DNA from: Nostoc desertorum CM1-VF14 | GTDB lineage: Bacteria; Cyanobacteriota; Cyanobacteriia; Cyanobacteriales; Nostocaceae | Reading direction: 5' to 3' | Assembly (NCBI GenBank): GCA_019359245.1 | Contig: JAHHHR010000006.1 | Location: 62,001 to 126,000, forward strand | Length of the DNA stretch: 64,000 nt | Shown here: piece by piece, positions 57,221 through 64,000 of the stretch | Layout: each line of letters begins with the position of its first letter | Position numbering within the stretch: the stretch's first letter is position 1 | Translations under genes and position numbers: made by a program | Notes under the pieces: generated by a model | Database searches by the model: none | What the model was told of the DNA's origin: nothing | What the model saw: the letters and a program-made list of their open reading frames with translations, nothing else

Positions 57221-58363
57221 ATGAAGACACTTCCGATTAGTAGATACAGATTTTTCCAAAAGCTCCAGCCTTTATCTCTGTTGAAAAAAATCACTGGTAA
57301 GTCAGTTACGGGTTGTTTGCAGGTATTTAGTAAATCAGGCTCTTGGTCAATATATGTGGATGAGGGGAAATTAATTTATGCCTGCTACTCAGAGAAAATG
57401 TTTGAGCCGCTTTACAGAAATTTGCAACGCTTGAGTCAGCAAATTTCCACCATCCCTCACGGAATCCACGAGCAGTTGCGGGCGATATTTGAAACTGGTA
57501 TTGAAAATCAGGCAATACCAAACCCAGATTATCTAGCTATTTGTTGGCTAGTCAATCAGAAATATATCAGTCCATCTCAAGCGGCAATACTGATAGAGGA
57601 ATTGGCGCTAGAAATTCTGGAGTCATTTCTGAACTTAGACGAGGGGAGTTATGAATTTATTCCTGAAAGCTTTCTCGATGATATGCCAAAGTTTTGTCAT
57701 CTGAATCTCCGCTTACTAGTTGAACGATGTCAAACACCCCAAAACGTTGGCGTTAGCGTCTCTGAAAAAGAAGCCTCTGTCTGCGACACACTCCGCGAAC
57801 GTAGAGAAGCAGCTTATCGTCAGACATCAACAACTTCTCAATCGCACCCCTCACAATTGTTCAAAATAAATGAGCTGAAACCTAATGCCAAAACTACATC
57901 GAAGTCGTCTATAAGAAACGGCTATAAACCACCAGTTTACTCTATTAATACTAATGAACATAGGGGTCAGCGAATCACCCAATCTCCTGTTGACAAAAAA
58001 ATCTACACAATCTTTTGCATTGATGATAGCCCGACGGTATTGGATACTATTAAGAGTTATCTAGATGAACAAACGTTTTCTTTTGTGGGAGTCACCGATT
58101 CTTTAAAAGCTTTAATGCAGATTGTTCATACTAAACCCGACATCATTTTATTAGATATCTCAATGCCTAATTTAGATGGATACGAACTCTGCTCTTTGCT
58201 GCGTAAACACTCAAATTTTAAAAATACACCTGTGATTATGGTGTCAGGAAAAGTAGGATTTCTAGATAGAGCGAAAGCTAAGATAGTAAGAGCATCAGGA
58301 TATTTAACTAAGCCTTTTACTCAAGGAGATTTACTAAAAGTAATCTTTCAACATATTGTTTAA
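57221..58363 (+). CDS. PatA-type response regulator (PATAN domain plus receiver)
   Basis: 380 residues. The N-terminal PATAN (DUF4388) domain covers about 1-170: LSLLKKITGKSVTGCLQVFS, WSIYVDEGKLIYACYSEK. A linker of about 90 residues follows, part of it (residues about 177-198, GVSVSEKEASVCDTLRERRE) coded by a GC-rich interspersed repeat inserted in frame. The receiver domain (about 263-380) has FCIDDSPTVL, Asp312 in ILLDISMPNLDG and the Lys of YLTKPF. PatA-type regulators (PatA, PixG) act in phototaxis and heterocyst patterning by protein contacts. A truncated receiver gene follows, as in PixG/PixH pairs. Confidence 0.9.
   Translation: MKTLPISRYRFFQKLQPLSLLKKITGKSVTGCLQVFSKSGSWSIYVDEGKLIYACYSEKMFEPLYRNLQRLSQQISTIPHGIHEQLRAIFETGIENQAIPNPDYLAICWLVNQKYISPSQAAILIEELALEILESFLNLDEGSYEFIPESFLDDMPKFCHLNLRLLVERCQTPQNVGVSVSEKEASVCDTLRERREAAYRQTSTTSQSHPSQLFKINELKPNAKTTSKSSIRNGYKPPVYSINTNEHRGQRITQSPVDKKIYTIFCIDDSPTVLDTIKSYLDEQTFSFVGVTDSLKALMQIVHTKPDIILLDISMPNLDGYELCSLLRKHSNFKNTPVIMVSGKVGFLDRAKAKIVRASGYLTKPFTQGDLLKVIFQHIV
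57747..57812. repeat. Interspersed repeat inside the regulator gene
   Basis: GTTGGCGTTAGCGTCTC, then AGCCTCTGTCTGCGACACAC and CGCGAACGTAGAGAAGC. It is in frame and contains no stop, so the protein gained about 22 residues in the linker between PATAN and receiver domains. Confidence 0.75.
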
Positions 58364-58640
58364 TTTCCTAATATAAGAAATAACTCCACAAAACTCAACA
58401 TATTTTTTGGAAATTTTAGGTTGAGTATTACCTAGATGGTTACAATTTTAGTTAAATAAGATTGCCTGGGTAAATCAGAATTAGTTAGTCATTGTATTAT
58501 ATTATTATTAATGCAACTAGTACCGCAAGGCAAAAGTCAAAAATCAAAATTATTATAGAATAAGCTGTTAACGCCTTTTCAATAGTCAGTTTATTTCTAT
58601 CGTACTGTACTAGTGCAAGATAAGCTATATAAATAATATG
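58364..58640. other. Gap carrying the second MITE-like copy
   Basis: Noncoding. The MITE-like copy at 58516-58614 lies directly upstream of the receiver remnant. Nothing else is seen. Confidence 0.5.
58516..58614. mobile_element. MITE-like short element, copy 2
   Basis: 99 bp, ACTAGTAC at the left end and GTACTAGT at the right; GCA flanks both ends and may be a target-site duplication. Related to 681-791. It precedes the truncated receiver gene and may have taken part in its disruption. Confidence 0.6.
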
Positions 58641-58863
58641 AAAAGTCAAGCCAGATACAATTATTCTTGATGTAGTAATACCGGAAATCAGTGGATTTGA
58701 ATTGTGTCGCTTCATCAAAACAAATTCAACTAATCAACAAGTGCCTCTTCTAATTTTTGGTAGCAAAAACCAGGCAATTCACCGCTTATGGACAAAAAAC
58801 CAAGGTGCTGATGCCTATAGAACTAAGCCAAATACGCCTGATCTGCCACTGAGTGTTATTTAA
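58641..58863 (+). pseudogene. PixH/CheY-like receiver remnant (5' end missing)
   Basis: One frame reads VKPDTIILDVVIPEISGFEL, then CRFIKTNSTNQQVPLLIFGS, a WTKNQGADAYRTKPNTPDLP stretch and a stop at 58863: the second half of a receiver domain with the phosphoacceptor Asp and the conserved Lys (TKP). The QGADAY-KP pattern is that of PixH-type regulators, which follow PatA-type genes. The N-terminal half is absent, a stop lies just upstream, and a MITE-like element sits 27 bases further up. Confidence 0.8.
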
Positions 58864-58918
58864 TCGCTTGAAGCATAAATTGCTCCCTATGAACTTTTTT
58901 TGGGTAGAATATACCACT

Positions 58919-59890
58919 TTAGTAGCTCTGAGGAAGTGGTATCTCCCCTAATATTTCCAAAAGCGATCGCTCCATAACTTCACTGACAAATTTATTACCT
59001 TGTAAGTTGAGGTGAATGTTGTCGTGATACAAGGCTTGTGGGTTGGTAGTTGAATTGAATATCGGTAAAAAGTCTATATAGTTAATTTGTTGTGCTTTAG
59101 TAAAATCGTTCAAGCGCTGGCGTGCTCTAATTTCGTAATCGCGGGGGCCTGGTTCACCAACTTCTCGCAGTAAGGGAGTCATGACTAGTAGAAATTGGCT
59201 ATTGGTTTGGCGAGTCAAGGCTTGGATTTTGCCGATCGCCTCCAGATTAATCCCTACGCGATCGCCTGCTTCATTTTGCACTGCTTCCATTTCGGGAATT
59301 GGCTGTTGCTTGGCGATATAACGTTGCCACACTTCCACCAATGCTAGGGGAGGTTTACTATCGGGATAGTTGCGATCGCGTCCTACCGGTAAAGAAGTGG
59401 GAGGAGTCGCAAACAAATCATCCGTATTAATTAATAACACTACTGCTTGCGAGTTGAAATTGCTAAACTTCTGTAAATAAGCTAACTCGTTTCTTGGTCC
59501 CCAAGAGTTAGCTGAAGCATTTAGCACTTCTACTTCCTGATAATTGCTATTAGTGGATGATGCCAGAGAACGCATCATCATGCTGGATATTGTATTAGTC
59601 TGATCTGTCCACCAGCCACCATTAGCAATAGAATCCCCTAATAGTAAAATTCGCAGTCCAGAAGGTGCAGGTGTCTTTTTAATCGGACTACCTCGCATAG
59701 AATACTCATTAATTTCAATGCGATTACCAAAACGACGGGTACGCTGACTAGGAGCCAATAAATAACCAATCTGCTCATCGCCAATGTAAATCAAAGGATT
59801 ACCAAAGCCAAAGAGCGATCGCAATCCGATCTCGATTACCACAAACAATCCCACAACCACCGCCAAAATTACGATTACCGTCACTTTCAC
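58919..59890 (-). CDS. SGNH/GDSL hydrolase, membrane-anchored
   Basis: 323 residues starting with GTG at 59890. An N-terminal membrane segment (VTVIVILAVVVGLFVVIEIG) anchors the protein facing the periplasm. The SGNH blocks are GDSIANGGWW (Ser, block I), NASANSWGPRNE (Gly/Asn), and YHDNIHLNLQGNKF with the catalytic Asp and His. Family members are esterases, lipases or polysaccharide O-acetyl-modifying enzymes; the substrate is unknown. Monocistronic. Confidence 0.8.
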   Translation of the reverse strand: MKVTVIVILAVVVGLFVVIEIGLRSLFGFGNPLIYIGDEQIGYLLAPSQRTRRFGNRIEINEYSMRGSPIKKTPAPSGLRILLLGDSIANGGWWTDQTNTISSMMMRSLASSTNSNYQEVEVLNASANSWGPRNELAYLQKFSNFNSQAVVLLINTDDLFATPPTSLPVGRDRNYPDSKPPLALVEVWQRYIAKQQPIPEMEAVQNEAGDRVGINLEAIGKIQALTRQTNSQFLLVMTPLLREVGEPGPRDYEIRARQRLNDFTKAQQINYIDFLPIFNSTTNPQALYHDNIHLNLQGNKFVSEVMERSLLEILGEIPLPQSY

Positions 59891-60439
59891 CTACTCACAC
59901 CCTCTAATACTGAGTTACTTTTCAACGATAGTAACTGACGCATTGGGCATTGGAAAGAGGCACAGAGGCGCGGCACATAAGGTAAAAATTTTCTCCCCAG
60001 CTAAGAGAACTCCAAAAAATAAATTATTCAATTTCTGAACTTCAATAAGCCGTTGTGCTTACAAGTTGCACCCTTTTTATTGTCAATAAAAGCTGGAAAC
60101 CCTCTCCCTTGCACCCTGCTCTTAAAATTTTTTTATTTGGAAGTCCCTAACAGATCCTCTGCTTCTTCTCCACTGCCCAGGCATCTGAATAAGCGGATTA
60201 ATATGTATTGGAACGTGTTTAATAAGCTTTAAAACAGCAATTATAATGCTATTAACTGTCTATTTAATGATTTAACAAAATTTTGATATACTTTGCTAAT
60301 CCTGTCTAAGACTATAGCAGCCTTTTCTAGTGATATAATTTTTTATTATAATATTACTAAAATTACAATTGTCATCATTTTATCAATTAAATAATTGGGC
60401 AAAAAAAAATCGTAAAAAATTTTTAGGGAGTAGGGTAGG
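59891..60439. other. AT-rich gap upstream of the split dnaE gene
   Basis: 550 bp between divergent genes. It holds the second copy of the dispersed repeat (60007-60037) and a CAATAAAAGCTGGAAACCCTCTC-like stretch (about 60079-60105), which also occurs near 54521. The last 200 bp are very AT-rich; the dnaE promoter should lie here. A GGGAG site precedes the ATG. No gene seen. Confidence 0.5.
60007..60037. repeat. Short dispersed repeat (copy 2)
   Basis: GAACTCCAAAAAATAAATTA followed by TTCAATTTCTG; see 19381-19412. Confidence 0.6.
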
Positions 60440-61792
60440 ATGATCAAAATAGTCACACGCAAATATTTAGGCAAACAAAATGTCTATGATATTGGGGTTG
60501 AGCATAACCATAATTTTGCGACCAAAAATGGCTTAATAGCTTCTAATTGTTTCAATAAATCCCATTCGACTGCCTATGGTTATGTAACTTATCAAACAGC
60601 ATATTTAAAAGCTAATTATCCATTGGAATATATGGCGGCACTGTTAACTGCTAACAGTGGCGATACCGATAAAGTACAGAGATATATTACTAACTGTACA
60701 AATATGGGTATTTCCATAGATCCGCCAGATATTAACCGTTCTGGTGTTGATTTTACGCCAACAGCAGGAAAGATTCTGTTTGGATTTTCGGCGGTGCGTA
60801 ACGTGGGACAGAATGCGATCGCTTGTATTTTGGAGGCCAGGAATGAGACAGGAGAGTTTAAATCCCTGGCTGACTTTTGCGATCGCGTGGATTTACGTGC
60901 TGTTAACCGCCGGACTCTGGAATCGCTAATCTACTGTGGAGCATTTGACAAAATTGAACCCAACCGTCAACAGTTAATTAACGACTTAGAACTAGTGTAT
61001 GATTGGGCGCAATCTCGCGCTAAAGACAGAGCCAGCGGTCAAGGGAATCTCTTAGATTTATTAGGCGACGGATTTTCTTCTAATCCCAATAAAAGAGCAA
61101 ATAATGCCTTTGAAACTGCTCCCAAATCTAAACCTGTAATGGATTTGCCGCCACAGAAAAAGTTGCAGATGGAGAAGGAATTATTAGGCTTTTATGTATC
61201 AGATCATCCCCTGAAATCCTTACGGCAAATAGCACCACTTTTGACTCCTATTAACCTTTCGCAACTGGGAGAGCAAAAAGAAGAAACAAGGCTTTGTGCA
61301 GTTGTCATGTTAAATAACGTCAAAAAAGTGGTTACTAAAAAAGGTGATCAAATGGCAATTTTGCAAATAGAAGACCTCACTACACAATCGGAAGCTGTAG
61401 TCTTTCCCAAAACCTATGAACGCATCAGTTCTTTACTCCAAGTTGATACTAGATTAATTATTTGGGGAAAAGTAGATCGACGCGACGAGCAAACTCAATT
61501 TATTCTTGAAGATGCAGAACCAGTGGAAACAGTACAAATGGTAATGGTGGAATTAAATCCCCAGCAAGCAGGTAACATCGAAGAATTACATCGCTTGAAA
61601 ACAATTTTGCAAGAACAGTCAGGAGACAAAGAGAAGGCAAAAATGCCAGTGATCGGAATTATACAAACTGAAAATTCTCGAAAACTTGTTCGCTTGGGTT
61701 GGCAATTTTGCGTACAAGACTCTAGAATAACCGTTCAAGCTTTGCAAAATGCCAGTTTTCCTGCTCATATCAAATCGCTGACTAGTAGCTAA
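60440..61792 (+). CDS. dnaE: DNA polymerase III alpha subunit, C-terminal half with split intein C-part
   Basis: 450 residues. Residues 1-36 are a split-intein C-part (MIKIVTRKYLGKQNVYDIGV, then HNHNFATKNGLIASN); splicing occurs at Asn36/Cys37, so the extein begins CFNKSHSTAYGYVTYQTAYL at 60548. The extein is the C-terminal part of DnaE with the helix-hairpin-helix (VNRRTLESLIYCGAFDKIEP) and the OB-fold region. The other half, dnaE-N with the intein N-part, is elsewhere in the genome, and the two products are joined by trans-splicing after translation. Replicative polymerase. ATG 60440 follows AGGGAG. Confidence 0.97.
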   Translation: MIKIVTRKYLGKQNVYDIGVEHNHNFATKNGLIASNCFNKSHSTAYGYVTYQTAYLKANYPLEYMAALLTANSGDTDKVQRYITNCTNMGISIDPPDINRSGVDFTPTAGKILFGFSAVRNVGQNAIACILEARNETGEFKSLADFCDRVDLRAVNRRTLESLIYCGAFDKIEPNRQQLINDLELVYDWAQSRAKDRASGQGNLLDLLGDGFSSNPNKRANNAFETAPKSKPVMDLPPQKKLQMEKELLGFYVSDHPLKSLRQIAPLLTPINLSQLGEQKEETRLCAVVMLNNVKKVVTKKGDQMAILQIEDLTTQSEAVVFPKTYERISSLLQVDTRLIIWGKVDRRDEQTQFILEDAEPVETVQMVMVELNPQQAGNIEELHRLKTILQEQSGDKEKAKMPVIGIIQTENSRKLVRLGWQFCVQDSRITVQALQNASFPAHIKSLTSS

Positions 61793-61994
61793 AGTCAGAA
61801 ATGAAAAGTTTACTAATACTGAAAAGCAGCTTAAAAATCAGTTGTGCTGAATTGTCAACAGTAAATTGGACTAGATACTTAGAGCTTTAATAGTTTTTTT
61901 AGTTACTTGTGCGGATGATGATTTCCTTGAGGGAGTGGTATCTTTTTATGCTAAGACCCTTAAGGCTGCGACCGGGGGAAGGAGTTAAAACTTG

Positions 61995-62591
61995 ATGATC
62001 GTGAACGAGCTACATAAATTTGTTTCATACTGTAAAATCATTCAACCCCAAACTCAGGAGGACATTCAAAAATTTTTTGAAGGAGTTATCTTATTTCCTT
62101 ATGATAAGGAACTTCTATTGCAAGCTTATTTATTTCTGAATATTAAAGACTTGTTTCCCTCGTGCGCTGAATTACTGTTATTTGAAAAATCCCCAATTTC
62201 AGATTATACAGATTTAGGAAAGTGTGATTTTGTTTACCGGACTTTTAAAGGTAGCCTGTTTTTAATTGAAACTAAGTTTATTGATACAGAAGCAACAGGA
62301 GCTACAGAAAGAAAAAGAAGAAATAAACACCGAAACAAGGTATTTGAGCAAGTTATTACTTTGAAAGGTCGTTTTAGTGAATATTGGAATATGAGGTTAG
62401 ATCAATTAGAATGCGGGGTTTTCACAACAGATGCAGAAGTTGCTTGGCGAGGAAATGGTGTGAACGTTACATCTAAATCGATATCTATCGATCATTTGGA
62501 AAAATGGCGAAGAAGCTATCACAGTAGTGAAAAGTTTTTATCTCATCAAGATAGTTCAAAGCTTCAGAGGAAGGTTAATTTGAAAGGTTAA
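61995..62591 (+). CDS. PD-(D/E)xK-like protein of unknown function
   Basis: About 198 residues from ATG 61995; a TTG one codon upstream is also possible, and AAGGAG lies 10 bases before the ATG. A central GKCDFVYRTFKGSLFLIETK, with Asp followed about 14 residues later by ETK, fits the catalytic core of restriction-endonuclease-fold proteins. It is followed by a basic stretch (ATERKRRNKHRNKVFEQVI) and GVFTTDAEVAW. The N-terminus is helical. No close family is recognised. It lies alone after dnaE, possibly an accessory gene. Confidence 0.6.
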   Translation: MIVNELHKFVSYCKIIQPQTQEDIQKFFEGVILFPYDKELLLQAYLFLNIKDLFPSCAELLLFEKSPISDYTDLGKCDFVYRTFKGSLFLIETKFIDTEATGATERKRRNKHRNKVFEQVITLKGRFSEYWNMRLDQLECGVFTTDAEVAWRGNGVNVTSKSISIDHLEKWRRSYHSSEKFLSHQDSSKLQRKVNLKG

Positions 62592-62664
62592 GCTAATACC
62601 AAAGATATGATTTTCACGGTGGTTTACCCCTGTAACTTTGTGCGATTTTGTACAATTTGTGGAG

Positions 62665-62760
62665 TGATGCCTGCGGCGAGCTATGACGCTCGTGACGCTC
62701 TATGACTCGCTAACGCTTCTCTATGAGACGCACTCGCGTTCGCTATCGGCATCGCAAGTC
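62665..62760. repeat. GC-rich interspersed repeat copy
   Basis: Contains GACGCTCGTGACGCTCTATG, CTTCTCTATGAGACGC and CGCGTTCGC blocks, with several nested inverted repeats. Between the PD-(D/E)xK-like gene and the OmpR-type regulator gene. Confidence 0.75.
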
Positions 62761-62963
62761 CGAGTTTAAAGCTGCCTATTTCATGAAATCGAACAGTATC
62801 TACATGATAAAAATGCTTAAAAATATCTTGCAAATCAGTGGCAAGAATGCCAATGTCTTTGCCTTTCTTTAACCTAAATGACGGCTCATTGGTGATGGAC
62901 AAATGTCCCTTGCTGACTCGTCTGAGCCATTATTTTTATGAAGTAATACTGAAATCAGAAAGC

Positions 62964-63683
62964 TCAGGAATTAGTATTTTCGTCAGGAGCTTCAAACTTG
63001 TAACCATAGCCCCTGACAGTTTTAATAAACTCTGGTATGCTAGCATCGACTTCCATCTTCTTGCGAAGTTGACCTATATGCACATCAACCACTCGGCCAT
63101 CTCCCACGTAGTCGCAACCCCAGATTTTTTGGATTAGCTGCGGACGACTCCAAGCCTGATTAGGATGACTTGCCAAAAAATGTAAGATATTAAATTCTAG
63201 CGCTGTTAAAGCAAGAGGTTTATCGTTAAGTGTTACCTCCCGACCCTCTGGGTTAATTACTAGCTGCTTAAAAATGATCCGTTGTGTTGGGGAGGGATTG
63301 ATGTAGCGTATGCGTCTCAAAAGAGCTTCTACTCTAACTTCAACTTCTGCAAGACTAAAGGGCTTAGTCATGAAATCATCAGCACCTGCGCTTAAGATTT
63401 TTATTTTATCAGCCTCGTCAGTCCTACTAGTCAGTATCAGCACTAAAACATTAGTACGGCTCTGCATTTCTTGGCAGAGGCTATAACCATTAAGATCCGG
63501 CAAATTCCAATCCAGAATCACTAAAGCTGGGTTGAATTGCTCAAACAACGATAAGGCAGTCTTACCATCTGCTGCGGATTCTATTTGATATTTCCGACTT
63601 AAAAAACGATAGACGAGATTTCGGACGCTGAAGTCGTCATCGACGATCAGAATTTTGGGAGTAGTAGCGGAAACCATAACCAT
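62964..63683 (-). CDS. OmpR/PhoB-family response regulator
   Basis: About 239 residues from ATG 63683 (a second ATG at 63677; the frame is open from a GTG at 63758, which would add a 25-residue leader not typical of the family). The receiver domain has KILIVDDDFSVRNL, the Asp in LVILDWNLPDLNGYSL and the Lys in MTKPFSLAEVEVRVEALLRR. The winged-helix DNA-binding domain includes GREVTLNDKPLALTALEFNI, WSRPQLIQKIWGCDYVGDGR and KTVRGYGYKFE. It binds DNA as a phosphorylated dimer. The histidine kinase partner is not adjacent, and regulon is unknown. Confidence 0.92.
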   Translation of the reverse strand: MVMVSATTPKILIVDDDFSVRNLVYRFLSRKYQIESAADGKTALSLFEQFNPALVILDWNLPDLNGYSLCQEMQSRTNVLVLILTSRTDEADKIKILSAGADDFMTKPFSLAEVEVRVEALLRRIRYINPSPTQRIIFKQLVINPEGREVTLNDKPLALTALEFNILHFLASHPNQAWSRPQLIQKIWGCDYVGDGRVVDVHIGQLRKKMEVDASIPEFIKTVRGYGYKFEAPDENTNS

Positions 63684-64000
63684 AATGCTGCCTATTGTAG
63701 ATTGGGCGATTTGTTGCGCCAGTTTTGCTTTACCTATTTCTGTCGAGAGTGTATTCACGCGCGTCCGTACTGAGTACGATCGCTATTGTAGTACTTGTGT
63801 ACAATTTATCTTCCATGAAGTTTATCAAAACTTAAGCCATTGTAATGCTAATAAATTGTATAAGTCTTGTAGAATTTTGAATTTATCTGGTACAATGTGC
63901 TAACTTTTATACTGAAAAAAAGTATAATTAAAGACCATTTTTATAACCACAAATAGTCGAGAGAAACATCAGAAGCCACGGCATTTGCTACAACTTTATA

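Overview
This window is chromosomal DNA from a filamentous, heterocyst-forming type cyanobacterium, most likely Nostoc or a close relative. The clues are many GCGATCGC (HIP1) octamers, several protein families typical of cyanobacteria (DUF1995, DUF1802, DUF3122, EbsA-like, XisH/XisI, PatA-type response regulators, pentapeptide-repeat proteins), a GAF-GAF-PAS adenylate cyclase of the CyaB1 type, a mycosporine-like amino acid (MAA) gene cluster, and a split-intein dnaE C-half whose intein is close to the Nostoc punctiforme one. Species identity is inferred, not proven.

Layout. 0-6 kb: end of a Deg-type protease, a D-Ala-D-Ala carboxypeptidase, a LOG-family protein and a pentapeptide-repeat protein, all on the minus strand. 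6-10 kb: a large secreted zinc metalloprotease and an xisH/xisI pair in which xisH carries a frameshift. 10-21 kb, mostly minus strand: DUF1995 protein, a TPR-CHAT protein, aldo/keto reductase, gamma-glutamyltranspeptidase and a membrane-anchored GTPase. 21.6-23.7 kb: an accessory island with an AT-rich TIR/deoxyribosyltransferase-like protein and a Doc-type toxin-antitoxin pair. 24-38 kb: a membrane glycosyltransferase, dnaX, a tandem pair of proteins sharing a novel-looking N-terminal module (the second ends in TPR repeats and a CHAT protease), recR with no canonical start codon at the expected place, a HIT protein, a Uma2 nuclease and an APC transporter. 38-46.6 kb: a lipoprotein, a second pentapeptide protein divergent from tyrA, a DUF3122 protein, a broken receiver domain and the adenylate cyclase.

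46.8-53.2 kb is the most notable region. It is an MAA (mycosporine/shinorine-type sunscreen) cluster on the minus strand in the order mysA-mysB-mysD-mysC-mysC. It has two tandem mysC-like ATP-grasp ligases, and the junction between them holds a 114-bp out-of-frame relic of a further mysC copy. An attenuator-like hairpin lies between mysB and mysD, and the 5' flank of mysA holds an imperfect 200-bp direct repeat.

53-64 kb is gene-poor and partly decayed. It has a small membrane protein, a PatA-type response regulator with an interspersed repeat coded in frame, a truncated receiver pseudogene next to a MITE-like element, an SGNH hydrolase, the split-intein dnaE C-half, a PD-(D/E)xK-like protein and an OmpR-type regulator. 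No rRNA, tRNA or CRISPR array was recognised.
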